From the NCBI RefSeq assembly GCF_030272615.1, contig NC_081406.1, forward strand, positions 462,798,072 through 462,862,071: a stretch of DNA of 64,000 nt, written 5' to 3'. The stretch comes from Cryptomeria japonica (Eukaryota > Streptophyta > Pinopsida > Cupressales > Cupressaceae). Of this stretch, positions 1 through 11,639 are shown piece after piece. The stretch's first letter is position 1, and every line of letters starts with the position of its first letter. The notes under the pieces were generated by a model that worked only from the letters and a program-made list of their open reading frames with translations, was not told the DNA's origin and made no database searches. A program made the translations under genes and the position numbers.

Positions 1-2824
1 AGATGACACTTTTCTAGATGAGCATTTGTTTCTCATATAGGCTCATACTCCATGGTATGCTGATATTGCCAACTATTTAGCTGTAGCTAAAATGTCAATT
101 TCTTTTTCTCCTAAGGAAAGAAGGTTGCTAGTTGAAAAAAGTTTTAACTTTTCATGGATTGTTGATTGTCTATTTTATATTGGACCTAACCAAGTCATGC
201 GATGATGTGTCAGAGAAGATGAAACTATAGCTAGGAATCTAGAAATCATCAAAGCAAGTAGTATTAGTAATCTAGCTCAATCACAAAAGCTCAAATGCAA
301 TGATGAATCCTAAACACACTCAATAAACACATGAAAACAAGACATTCAAGATTGAAAACTAAGCAAACCAAATGCAGACTTGAATGTCTCCTTCATGTGG
401 CTCCATTGTCCTTCTTTCTTCTTCAAATAGCTTTGTTTGTGGATCTCACCTACTAGTGCATAAGCATGATATGAAAGCAAGTAGACAAGATTGTAGTGCA
501 AGAATACTTGAAGCGTGATTGATTCGACCAGGTAGTAGTCTTGATTGAAGAAATTCATCCAATTTATAGACAAATTGGAGAAAAGATCAGATTAGCATGA
601 AAGTGATTCGAATGGAAATTCAAATCAAGAATAGCAAAATTATGACATGTGTATGACAAATTGCTATGCAAGGATTTATGATGATTTATGACAATTTATG
701 ACAAATTGCTATGCAAGGATTTATGACAAGATTTTGAAATAGAAATAGACATTAGAAACAATTAAAAAATTAGGTTAGAAATGATGACTTGGAATTTAGG
801 AAATTGATGCAAATTAGGTAAATTAATTAATAATTTTTCATTCATTAATTAATTTACAAAAAGAAGAGGAATTAATTAGCCAATTAAATAAACATTTAAT
901 TGTGACAAGAAGACTTAGGATAAATAAATAAATCATTTATCCTAAAGAGAAATGGAGAGAAAATGACAAACAAGGTTAAATGAATAAATCATGAAACCCT
1001 AGAAGATAAATTAGAAATGCAAGGACGACAATTAGGTCTTGATGTAAGATTGATTTGATGTTGATTCGATCATGATTTTGAATTGATAAATGATTTGATT
1101 GATAAGTGCACCAATTGACGAGGAACAATGACAAATTGATCCAAATTGACATGATTGAGAAAGACGACGATCGATGACAAATTGATCACAAAATGACAAG
1201 ATTGAAAATGACAACGATTGATGACAAATCGATCGCAAGTTGACAAGATTGAAAAGAGGAAAAAACCCTAATTAGGATTGACGATGTCCAAAATGATGAC
1301 AAATGAGCACGCACATTGATGCAACAGGATAAGATTGACCAAAATCATGATTGAAGATTGTTATTGACAAGACCAAATTCGAAAGCGAGACAAATGAAAA
1401 ATGTAGAAGAGAGACTTGATGCTCGCAAATGATAAAGACCAAGTGCGCAAGATAGAAGAAATGTTAATGTGACGCAAAAAACCCTAAAATAAGTCAATGC
1501 ACCAATGTTAAATTATGACTCCGCAAGCGTTGACCATTTTTAGATGTCTACAGAAACATATGACATCCTACATGCATGTCATAATGAGCCATGTGGAGGT
1601 CATTTTGCTGCCAAAAGGACATCATTGAAAATACTCAATACCGGATACTATTGGCCTACATTACACAAGGATGCAACTCAGGACACAAGGAAATGTGACA
1701 GATGTCAGCGAATGGGTAGACCTACAAAATCTGATGAGATGCCACTATATCCTCAAATATCTGTTACACCATTTGACAAGTGGGGATTAGATTTTGTTGG
1801 CCCCATTAAGCCACCTTCTAATGGCAAATCTTATATCTTGGTATGTACAGACTATGTGACAAAATGGGTAGAAGCTAGAGCTATGCAACATGCAAGAGAT
1901 AATAAGGTGGTTGAGTTTCTCTATGAAGAAATATTTACAAGGTATGGAGTACCAAGGGAAATTGTCTCAGATCAGGGACCTCAATTTACATCAACATTGA
2001 TAAAAGCTTTGGTTAATGAATACAATATAAGACACAAGAAATCTACTCCATATCATCCACAGTCTAATGGACAAGTAGAAGTTACCAATAGAGAGCTTGA
2101 GGCTAATCTTACAAAAACAGTGTCTATCCACAAGAAACATTGGTGTCATTGACTTTCAGAGGCAATTTGGGCATATAGAACAACATGGAAAACACCAATT
2201 GGATTCACACCTTTTGAGATGGTTTATGGCAAAACAACAATGATGCGTATTGAATTTGAGCATAAAACCTTGAGAACAACTCTACAACTAAATATGACAT
2301 TGTCTGAAGCACAGAAGGAATGCATTTAGCAGTTAAATGCTCTTGATGAATGGAGGAAGATAGTTGTTCAACAAACATAATTGTTTCAAAACCAAAGAGC
2401 AAGATGGCATGATAAATATATCAAAGAAAAGAAATTCAAAGTTGGTGATTGGGCACTCCTATATGATTCCAGATATAAGGATGCTATGAGAAAACTCCAA
2501 ACAAGGTGGCTAGGTCCTTATGAGGTAGAAGAAATGTTTCAGAATGGAGCAGTCTAGTTGTCCACAATAGATCATGTTCGATTTAAACTCTTAGTGAATG
2601 GACACCGACTACGACTTTATCACAAGCCAACTACTAGAGAAGAGTTCCTGTAGCAGTTTACTCTCCAAAGTGAAATAAAAGTTCCTGCAGCAAATGGCAA
2701 GGTTCCTGCAGCAACTGCCAATGATTCGGTATCAATTCACGAGCTTCCTATTGCACTTGAGCATGTTGATAAAGGTGATGTTCCTACAACCTCTGCCGTG
2801 AACTTATTCACCGTATCATAATAA
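1..2824 (+). pseudogene. Ty3/gypsy integrase (3' end of pol), split by a solo LTR
   Basis: This is the integrase that inserts the retrotransposon cDNA into chromosomes, read in frame 2 from base 2 to 225 and again from 1553. The first piece carries the linker ahead of the zinc-binding region (PWYADIANYLAV). The second has the HHCC finger (HACHNEPCGGHF, then CDRC) and the three catalytic acids: Asp in WGLDFVGP, Asp in VSDQGPQF and Glu in NGQVEVTN. A C-terminal domain (YEVEEMFQNGAV) follows, then a tail with a repeated VPAA motif, ending at a double TAA (2819-2824). In-frame stops at about 38, 202, 2150, 2326, 2378, 2557 and 2651 make it a pseudogene. The rest of pol lies outside the window. 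The family assignment is confident; the clade is not resolved. Confidence 0.93.
226..1552 (-). mobile_element. Solo gypsy LTR inserted in the integrase
   Basis: The integrase frame stops after CVREDET and resumes at YDILHACH, so the 1327 bases between are an insertion. The flanking 5-bp duplication GAAAC (221-225 and 1553-1557) supports LTR-type integration. Read on the minus strand the insert begins TGTAGACATC, matching the LTR starts at 29022, 49122 (minus) and 22347 (plus). Its far end reads CTATA rather than the usual CA, probably by mutation. A TATA-like TCTATAAATT lies on the minus strand at 561-570. There is no coding region, PBS or second LTR inside, so a solo LTR left by LTR-LTR recombination is the simplest reading. 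Bases 1080-1250 hold degenerate direct repeats of a GACAAATTGATC word. Confidence 0.85.
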
Positions 2825-3277
2825 AATATTTCCATGGGAATATTGTTCTCTGGACATAAAGTTCCATCCACTACATTCCATTCCACTTTCTTACCTGTCA
2901 CTTCATTTCATTTCACCATCATTTTCGCCCAATTGTAGGTATGTGTATATTGTACTTTATTTTAATTATGCATTTATTAGTTCATTATGATTTTTATCAT
3001 GTTTAAATCCACTCCAAACCCGAAATCCCGTCAGCCTATGTGGACACGTGCTAGGTTAAGCTGGGGGGGGGGTACTTTATGGTCCCTTTTCCAATAATAT
3101 TTATTATCAGTTTTTTTGATATCCTGAATTGATTTCCTAACTGGCATTACTTATGATGATTATTATTTCACGCAAGTGAATAATAAGGTTTGCCGCCAAA
3201 ATTAAGATATGTAGATTTTAGTTTTTTGTGAAACTGTCAAACATTTTGGTGAAGTTGCGGAAGTATCATAGTAAAAG
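2825..3277 (+). other. Spacer between pol and ORF3 of the gypsy element, with a G10 tract
   Basis: No coding region is seen. The spacer separates the integrase stop from the ORF3 start. It contains AAGCT followed by ten G residues (3063-3072), which looks like a polypurine tract of the kind that normally sits just before a 3' LTR. Here a further 2.5 kb of the element follows, so it may be an internal (second) plus-strand primer or a relic of an older element end. The rest is AT-rich and unremarkable. Confidence 0.5.
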
Positions 3278-5626
3278 ATGGGTGGTGATCTAATTTTCCA
3301 TGAGCCAATGGTCCACGAAAGGTTGCTGCAGGATTTTGTCTATGAGCATTATTTCCGAAACCATGGCTGGCTGGATTATTTCTTTAAAATCAGGGATTAC
3401 AGTGATGAAATAGCTATGAAATTTATGCATTCCTTTGATGAAGGAGAAGCTACAGTTAAAGGGTTGAGGGTAATTTCTATGGAGCAGCAAATTAAAGAGG
3501 TCATAGGGTTGCTACAGGAAGGAGAACTCTTTCCTAAATCAAAAGACGTAAGGAGTGCCAGGGCAGAGTTCACAATTTCCACTGACATACCCCTAATGGT
3601 GGACATACAAGGGACTAGAAGGGTTTCTTTACCAGCACATTGGCCTCAGGTAGCTCTGTATGTTATGAAATATATTACATGTGAAGGACAGTATTCAAAT
3701 ATGCATTCACCTCATTTTAAGTTACTTAGTCATCTCCGTCATGGCCAACGAGTTAATGTCCCAAATTTCTTGTATCATCTCATTTCTATAAGTGTTAAGG
3801 AGACTAGAAAATATGGAAATCACTCTATTAGCCATCATGGACTGGTTAAGTTGCCTGTACAATGGTCCCTGAGAGATGTTTCACAAATGGAATGGGGTGT
3901 GTTTGAGGATATTCTATAATTTAGGGTTGATGAAGCCCCTATTGCGAATAATCCGCTGACTCAAGAAGAGATTGTTGCATTAGATCTTTCTGGTGAAGAT
4001 GAGGGTTTGCTGGTTGCTGAAGGAGCCATAATTATTATGGAAGGAAATATTGAAGCAGAGTCAATCGAAGAACAACCCTCTACTTATCTTCAAAGAGATT
4101 CACTAGTTTTGCAAAGGGAAGGAAAAGAATTGGAAAAGGATGAATCAGATGAAGAATTTGATATCTGGCCGCAGGATGTGCATATTCCTCCTACAGCCAA
4201 GAGGCATCGAGAAAAAACAAAAACTCTTGCATCTGTTTCAAAAGTGTATGTAAGGAGAACAGGAAGGAGGACACAGAAGAATCAACCTGTGAGTAATCCA
4301 TTAGAGGTTATTGCAGTAGAAACTTCAGAAGAAGAAGATGCTGCAGAGAAGGAAATCCAAGAAAAGCCTATGGAAGAGGAAATTCAAGAAAACCCTGCAG
4401 AAGAAGAAATTCAAGAAGAAGTTGTAATGGATAAGCTAGCAAATCTTGCTTCAGTGGCATTGCAATGTGAAGAGACTATTGATGATGTTCTACAAAAACC
4501 TGAAGAAAATGTGGGAGATATGTCAACTCAGAATGAGGAGTTTATTGAAGAAATCCCATAGTCTAAGGTAGGACCTATTAGACCTCCTTCATCCCTAACT
4601 AGTTTATCAATTGCTTTAACATTTTTTAGGCAATGGGAAATAGAGAAGGATAGGTTGCAGGAGATAATTAATAAGCAACAAAAAGAGATTGAAAAGAAAG
4701 ATAATAGAATTAAAGAACTAGAAGCTAAGGTAGAAGAGATTTATGGTATGGTTCCTGAGATGATGCAGTGTAGGGCACCCCCAAGAATTTATGTAGTACA
4801 TTTGAAAGAGTAGTATCTGAATTTCAGACTAAACATCATTGTTAGGGACCTTAATCTATCCTTGGAAACACCTGAGGAATTCTATCATGCTTACCAAACC
4901 TCTCCACATGCTGTAAGGAATTCGTTATGTGAATTATATTTACATAACTATGTTGTACCCCAAGATAGAGAATGGAATCCTTTATTGTATATTGGGGATA
5001 TCCATCTCAGAGCTTTAATGTCATGGATCCAAAATGAGATGATCATAGGACCACAAGCCAGGGAGTTTGAAAAATTAGAACTTGACTCTGCAATGCCATT
5101 GAGGAGGGAATCAGAAGCACCCAGGGTTCTGTATTATGATTGAAAAAATTTGCTAATAAGAGATGATGTTAGTAAGATAGTACTTCCAATGAGAGAGGAA
5201 GTCTATCAACCATATGAGCATTTGGTTCAGACCCATAGGACAACCGCACTACAAGGGATAACTCAACGTTGGAATCATCTACCAAATCATTTAAAACTGG
5301 GAGAACCTTACAAATTATAGAATTTTCATGCAACCATACAAAGAGCCTCCAGATACATACAACTAGGCAGGGAGAAATCCAATAACTGGTTGCCATTAAT
5401 CTTTCAGCCTCCAATCCTTATGTGGCCACTTTTGGCATGCCAACCAGCAAAACAAAATTATGATGCAGTTGTAGAAGGAACAACTAGATGGTCCAGGTTG
5501 GAGAAAATGAAAGGATTTTATTGGAATTTGCCTTCCAAGGGAACCAGATAGGACACTGTTGGTGATTTCAGAGTTTCAGCAAAAATTAGAAATTTTCCTT
5601 TTGCTGTAGGAGCATTAAACCCTTAA
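3278..5626 (+). pseudogene. ORF3: extra protein downstream of gypsy pol, unknown function
   Basis: About 783 codons in frame 2, the same frame as the integrase, broken by only a few stops (3917, 4559, about 4811, 5141, about 5318, about 5548). I do not recognise a characterised protein. The first 213 residues form an ordered-looking domain with the motif VISMEQQIKEVIGLLQEGE, and a later LLSHLRHG block that recurs in the gene at 6301-7703. A charged linker follows with EEIQE repeats, then a coiled-coil stretch at about 4630-4745 (EIEKKDNRIKELEAKVEEI), and a C-terminal region rich in aromatic residues. The final TAA (5624-5626) overlaps the polypurine tract, so the gene occupies the whole pol-to-LTR interval and belongs to the element. 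Extra ORFs in the env position are known in plant gypsy elements, but I see no signal peptide or obvious membrane span. Confidence 0.7.
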
Positions 5627-5636
5627 AGTTGGGGGG
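5623..5636 (+). promoter_or_regulatory. Polypurine tract of the first gypsy element
   Basis: TTAAAGTTGGGGGG lies two bases before a TG that starts an LTR-like sequence. It is the expected primer site for plus-strand DNA synthesis. The ORF3 stop codon falls within it. Confidence 0.7.
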
Positions 5637-5638
5637 CA

Positions 5639-6300
5639 TGATAAGTCGATGCTTTGACATGCTTTTTATCATGACTCTTAGGTTTCTTGGTATCTTTTGG
5701 GTTGCATTGTGATAGTAAAGTATTGTGAATTGACTATATGTAATCCATGCTTTAAAACTGAACTTAAGAAATCATGTTTGAACTTTGTCGGTTAATTCCT
5801 GTAGCCATGCCAATTTATTCCTGTAGCCAAATGATTTGTCCCTGTGATATGCAGATTATTTAGGATAATGTCATATGTGAGTTAATGAATGTATTAATTA
5901 AGTAACATACATGTGCATGTCCTTGTATGTTAATTTTTGTTTTAGTGTAGATAATAATTGATGTTGCGGTGGATGATTTTCTTTCACGCCTAAGGACTGG
6001 AGAATCACGTACAGATAACTGGAGGTCAAACTAAATGGGATTTGAGCAAGCACAATGTATGGCATAATCAGAGTAGTTATACTTCACTATGGGAGTTTAA
6101 CTCTGGTGCATATTGAATTTGCAAAAATATCGCTTTGGCATGCAAAGACTGTGGTTCGGTTTCAGATCCACAGTTCTTGCAGCCAATCTCTCAGTTATCT
6201 CCTTCATCTGACAATTATTCACCTCTTCTTCTGGGTGTAACTTGATTTGTCCATTGTAGTTGATCTCTTCTTTATAACAAGCTCTTCCTTCTTTCTTAGA
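5639..6300 (+). repeat. Probable 3' LTR of the first gypsy element (right end uncertain)
   Basis: Non-coding AT-rich DNA beginning TGATAAGTCGATGC directly after the polypurine tract. No second copy exists in the window, because the element's 5' half is off the left edge. The right boundary therefore cannot be set by alignment. It must lie before or near the start of the next gene-like sequence at about 6301. Confidence 0.5.
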
Positions 6301-7703
6301 GTTAGACAAGATGGAAAGGAATTGAGTAGAGTTTTGTCAAGCATTCTGAATTTTTCTCTTTTAGAATATGTATAAAATAAAGCAGCAGACAAGTTTCCTG
6401 TTACGGATGAAGAGAGGAGAAAGATGATTAAAATCGACAACTCCTACCATGCCCCAAAGAGAATTTTCAGGCCATGGATGTTTGTCTTATTCGCTTCTAT
6501 TGAATACATTACCTTAGATGGTAGGTTTACCAGAGCCTATGGGCATCACTTTGTTTTACTCAACCATTTCCGTCACGGGGAAAAGGTTAGCCTTCCCTAT
6601 TACCTTGCATGCTCAATGGATCATACTATAAAGGAGATCTAGAAGGACCCTAAGGGTGATCATGCCCTCCATCAGGGGCTCATGGTCCTGGTTTATAAAA
6701 TGCTCAAGGGGAAGTGCATTGAAAAGCCTATTAAGGGCAAAAATGCAAGAGATGTGACAACGGAGAGTGAAGCTAGTGGTTTTAACTTTGAATCAGAGAC
6801 CGAGCGAGAATCAGAAGAAACTAGAAAAAAATGGAGGAATAGGGCCAAGAAGAGAAGGATTATTGTGGAATTACATATGTCAGATTCTGAAACCGACTCC
6901 TTCAAGAAAAAAATTGTTAAAAAAAAGAAAGGGAAAGCTACTAGAAAATAAGATCAGAGAAAGAATACTAAAAAGGGTAATAATTCTGATATCAACCATA
7001 TTCTGGTTGATTCTGAGGAGGAGACTAAAGAAAACAAGAAGGTTGAGAGTCAGGATAAAGATGGGGAGGGCAACTCGATTATGGACAATATAGAGGCAGT
7101 GAATACCACAAGTCTGCATAAGGAGGATAAAGGGGATAAAAGTGGCAGTGGTGACAATGATACTGTTAAGGCCTTCTGTGAGACCATCGCGACCATGGTG
7201 AAGGATATCAGCAGTTTGAAAATAGATACTCAGGCTATTGCTAGAGTTATGTTGGTGATAAGCCCTTGGCTGAACATGTTAAAGAATTGGTTTCTATTCT
7301 GCATAATGTGGAAGCTATTGAATGTGTGGTTCGAAAAATCATAGCTACGGAAAAAAGGGTCAATGAGATGGGAGATAGAAAGGAAATGGAAATCAAAATG
7401 AATGATTTTGACAATAGAATTGACAGGTTGGAACACAACATCAAGAAGATTACTGACCAAAATTTCCAAATCCTCAAATCATCTGTGGACAACATGAACA
7501 TCCTTATCAATAGGTTCAAGAACAAAGCCGAGAAGGATGGTGATAAAGAGTAGCTAGACAAGAAGGGTCATGAAAGGAGGACCAGAGCCAACACAAAGTT
7601 TAAGGGCGACATCAAAGGTCATGAGCTGGAGGAACTGAAGACCTCAGCGAACAACATGAAACAAATGGTTGTTCAGGCTGAGGAAATTATGAATAGTATT
7701 TAG
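6301..7703 (+). pseudogene. Coiled-coil gene family, copy 1 (decayed)
   Basis: Reads in frame 1 from about 6301 to 7255, then shifts to frame 0 until the TAG at 7701. The N-terminal part (from DEERRKM to MVLVYKML) contains YITLDGRFTRAYG and LLNHFRHGEKVSLP, which resemble the LLSHLRHGQRVNVP block of the gypsy ORF3 at 3278-5626. A basic, serine- and acid-rich linker follows (KKKIVKKKKGKATRK), then a long coiled coil (MNDFDNRIDRLEHNIKKIT). The C-terminal third matches the minus-strand gene at 59736-60503, including a shared RTR basic patch and an ELKxxxxNxxQ segment. A pyrimidine-rich tract ending TTCTTTCTTAG just before 6300 could be a splice acceptor. The gene has stops at about 6373, 6640, 6949 and 7551, so it is dead. 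Function unknown. Confidence 0.6.
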
Positions 7704-7922
7704 ATTCTAGTTATTGTCTTGGCTTCTATCTTTTTGTTGTCTATGTGCTTTCCTTTCGCTATCTATTCGAGGTTTTTAATGTTATGTCATGTTAGTTTAT
7801 CCCTATCGATGGGCTCATTTTGTCTTTTTGAATTGATCAAACACCTTTTATAGCTGATTTGTTTTCCTAGTTTGTACAAGGTTTGGGTACCTTTCAAATA
7901 CCCGCTTTTACTTAATCAAAAC
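7704..7922 (+). other. 3' tail of coiled-coil gene copy 1, with L1-like hairpin end
   Basis: Untranslated tail, ending in a small stem-loop (GGGTA at 7885-7889 pairing with TACCC at 7899-7903) followed by TTAATCAAAAC (7912-7922). The minus-strand copy ends in the corresponding GGGTCC hairpin and TTAATCAGAAC. A conserved terminal hairpin plus short tail is typical of 3' ends recognised by LINE reverse transcriptases, which suggests that both copies were spread by target-primed reverse transcription. Confidence 0.5.
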
Positions 7923-7927
7923 AAAGA

Positions 7928-9504
7928 AGGTCTTAATTGAGAAAGGTATCATCAATATATTCAAAGAAAATAAAAAATACTTGAAAGGAAATGATAAGCC
8001 ATGATTTTGGAACAATAACAAGAACACAGTAAATGATGGTGTTTTAGATTCTAACACAGTGAGACCAAAAATCACTCTTTCAGGACCAAGTTCTTCTATA
8101 AACAGCCAAGTAAATACTCAAGAAACTTCAAAACCATGAAGGAAATACACCCCATTGGGAGAACCACTTGAGTTGGCTTTTAGGAAGCTAGTAGAAAACA
8201 AGCTAATAACAATTCTAGACAATCCTCCATATGAACCAAAAGTCAAACCAAATTAGTAGAATGACGATGAGTATTGCGAATATCACAAGAGCAAGGGACA
8301 TAAAACAAGAAATTGCCATCACTTGAAGAACATTATTAAAGATCTTATTGATAAAGGTGACATTGTGATTGATGGACATACATCCAATCAAGAACATAAG
8401 ATGTCTAAGGAACCATTCCCTAAACATGACAAGGGAAAATCCAAAGCCACAGATAATCAAGCCAACTATAACAAAATGTCCTATGACTACGATCCAATCA
8501 TTAACCACATTTCAATGGACAAGTATGTTTCTACTATTATCATAAAGGGACAAAATGCTTGAGAGTTCTACCCAAAGAACCAAAGTTATCCTAAAAGGCA
8601 TTGGAACTTCTTCTGAATCTACCTTTGAATGTAATGTCACAAATCATCATGGTAAGGTCACCCTGTAAGGTGCTCCAGCTAAAACCACCACTTCCTCATT
8701 GGCCAAACCTGAGTACAACCTAGTAGAACAGTTAGGGAAGACACCTGCACTTATCTCAATCCTAGAACTATTGCGTATCTCTTCTTCACATAAAACCATA
8801 CTTGACAAAGTCCTAAGAGAAAATTTTGTACCCACTGATCTGAATGTGGACCAATTTCTAGTCATGGTGGGATACCTTTCCATTCTGCATAACCTTACAT
8901 TTACATAAGCTAATGATGCTTCCATAACCTAGCCTCATAATGCACCTTTACATATTGAAGCCTTTATCTATAAAAACTACCTCAAATGAGTCTTATAGAT
9001 GGAGGAGCAGGTCTAAACATTTGTACATTGAGCACTATTAAACAATTGGGATATTCTGAAAAAGCTATGAATTCTACACATGCAATAACCATAAAATCAT
9101 ATGATGATGAAGAGCGTTCATCCAATGGCATAGTCACCTTACCTATCAGAGTAAGGTCATTCATGAAGGATGTGGTTTGTCAAATCCTTGATCTAGATCT
9201 CACATACAATATACTCTTGGGATGCCCATGGATTCATGAAATAAGAGTTGTTCCCTCAATATATCATCGATGTATCAAGTTCCCATACAATAGATTTGAA
9301 GTGATCAACAAATGTGATCTGAATCCATTCATATATTGCAATAACCTGGGAGCAAGATTAGAAATAACAATCCCAGTCAATCGATAAGTTGTTCCATCTT
9401 CAATATATGTTGATCTTGAATCGTTGAAAGCTTCTACATCCAAACAAATAGAGATCAAAGAAAAGTTCAAGATTAAAGACTTGGGATGTGGTGAATATAT
9501 CTTT
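7928..9504 (+). pseudogene. Gypsy gag (3' part) and aspartic protease fragment
   Basis: Begins inside gag and shows the knuckle-like YCEYHKSKGHKTRNCHHLK, followed by a linker and the retropepsin active-site region LIDGGAGLN at about 8987-9013, where the minus-strand relative at 43764-45140 has LIDSGSGLN. Shared blocks include DLDLTYNILLGCPWIH and FPYN, so both fragments belong to the same gypsy group. The reading frame shifts between gag and protease near 8560-8600, and there are several stops. RT, RNase H and integrase are missing: the homology ends near LGCGEY (about 9502) and PMD-gene sequence begins at once. The 5' half of gag is also absent, its place being taken by the tail that ends at 7922. 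Confidence 0.85.
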
Positions 9505-10150
9505 CATTGGATGGTGGAGATAGAGGCAGATGATAAAGGTGAGGTGCAGTAGTAGAGAGGAGAGACATGCACATGTAGTCAGAGGTAGAGGTGGGCTTCC
9601 ATTACAGGCACCGACAATACAGGTTCCCAGACAAGGATAGAGAAAGGGATAAAGTGAGGAGAGAGGAGAGGAGGAGGATGAGCTACTATCCTCAAGAAAG
9701 ATCTACCAAGGATAGGCAAATGAGATTTAGGATCTAGAGAGGGATGTGGCTAGGCTCAGGAGTTAGGTGAGGGACACTGAGCAAGAGACAGATCAGGCTA
9801 TTCAATGCTACATGAAGGATGAGGAGGCATTGAGGGCAGGTAGGCGAGTAGCAGAGGACATTGGGGCTGGATATTCCTATGTTCTATGAGCAGGGGAGGA
9901 GATAGGCTACTAGAGAGACTTGTATTATGGAGTTGTTCCTCTTGATTAGTGGACTAGGAGCTTCCAGATACCATCGCGAGCTACAACAACCACTAGAGGG
10001 AGAGATAGGAGTCATGCATTTAATGGTGGGGTCATGGGTCCTCCACCACCAATAGATAGAGGGGGAAGGAGAGGTGATTCTAGAGCGGGGACTTCTAGGG
10101 CTCAAACTCCGTTAAGGTCAGTTGGCTCTGAGGGAGGGAGATCATCATAG
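9505..10150 (+). pseudogene. C-terminal part of a PMD-type gene, plus-strand copy
   Basis: Bases 9520-9906 are an inverted copy of 11655-12075. Conceptual translation gives an acidic segment (EEEDELL), a coiled-coil-like stretch (LERDVARL, RDTEQETDQAIQ), then a glycine/serine/proline-rich tail (GPPPPIDRGGRRGDSRAGTS) ending near 10150. Stops are frequent. The matching minus-strand copy continues into a recognisable plant mobile domain (PMD, the aminotransferase-like domain of PF10536), and on that basis this fragment is assigned to the same family. The N-terminal domain itself is absent here. Confidence 0.6.
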
Positions 10151-11639
10151 CCTTAGATGGCTCCCAAAGTATTAGTTTTTTGTATCATTTTTGTATGATG
10201 ATGCAGAAACTTTCGAGTGATTGAAGCTATATGATTTTGACATCATTGTATCATGAAACTTATGCTTTTTGAGATATTAATATGAGATGATTCATCCTTG
10301 CGGCACCTAGATGTATATGTACCTATGTGATGTTGCTTCTATGTGATGTATGTTTCTATGTGTTAATGCAATTTATGATTATATGATGTATACATGCTTA
10401 TGAGATACATGTATCTATGATGTTTACGATAGGAATGTAGTAATATATACATGATGAAATTCAATATTTTTACATTCTTTTATATTTTATATGTTATGAA
10501 AATGTGAATGTATGAAATACAGATGAATATGATAATGCAAATAACTATTTACATGATGAGAATGTAAAGTGTGCTAACATGTGTTGTGTTATTATTCTGG
10601 CATTTTATGTTGTATATGAGAATACAGATACTAACTAATGATATATGCAAGATGCAATGTGATTGTGATATATATATGTATGTATGAAAAGCTAATATGT
10701 GGTAATGCAGGTGCAATCTACATGAAATGAAGATATTTTTGGCATGTCATTATACTCAGTCATGTGATAGTAGGCTACACGGAGTCAGGAAGGATGATGG
10801 AGGTCAATCATGAAAGGGGGATGGAAGATAGAAGATATGGAAGTGAAAGAGCTTCTTGTGCTTTATCATCATTGAGCTTTATTATGGCTAATAGGTTATG
10901 ACAATCGAGGCATAGGTTCAACCCAGAAAGTCATTGTACCCATTTGCATGGAGATCAGATAGTCACAAACAAGGAATGTCCTAGTTCATACTATACTTAG
11001 AGTGCCCTAATATCCCTGGACAAGTCACAACATTACTAAGAGAAAATCCACAAACAACAAAACAATAGGTGAACATATCCTATCCTCACCTTTCTAGTCA
11101 AAGACATCCTAGAGATAGAATCTCTGGTCAGAGACATCCTGAAAAAGCCAAAAGACATGTCACCAAAAGATAAAATCAAAAGAAAACCAAGACTTGACAC
11201 CAACATCCATTGTAGTCCTCAAGTTTAGTGTCTGTTGTCACCTGCATAAGTCTATTTAATTTTGGTCATAATGTTTACTTTCAAATAAGGGATAGATAGA
11301 ACTAAACCATAATGTTGTTTGAGTCTACTGAAAGATTTTATTTGTTGAAGCTCAATGTTGTTGTTTACATCTCATCTAAAACTGACTTAATCCATAAAAT
11401 TGATACTTTATTACAGAGAAGATGAAACTTTATTGCTGATCTTTGATGTAAGTGTTTCTTTATTCTCGATTGTGAGCAAATAGACTAAAGAAAACTGGGA
11501 GAAACTATACTCCTTGAAACGTGTGATGCTCTTAGTTCCACACCCATCACTAGACTTAGGATTTAGGAGATAATTTATAATGGATGGAAATGGGTGAAAA
11601 GGAAGGATTATACAAATAAATAAATATTTTTTAAATCAT
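10151..11639. other. Spacer between inverted PMD fragments; no gene seen
   Basis: About 1.5 kb without a supportable coding region. Bases 10151-10760 are AT-rich with many ATG/TATG words and probably represent the 3' untranslated region of the PMD gene copy. A short run of TA/TG repeats lies near 10670-10690. A duplicated AGACATCCT word occurs near 11100-11130. Confidence 0.6.

Noticed and set aside
3278-5626. ORF3 as a retroviral-type envelope gene
   Set aside because: The position fits, but I see no signal peptide, no clear transmembrane span and no cleavage motif; a coiled coil and charged linker do not prove an envelope.
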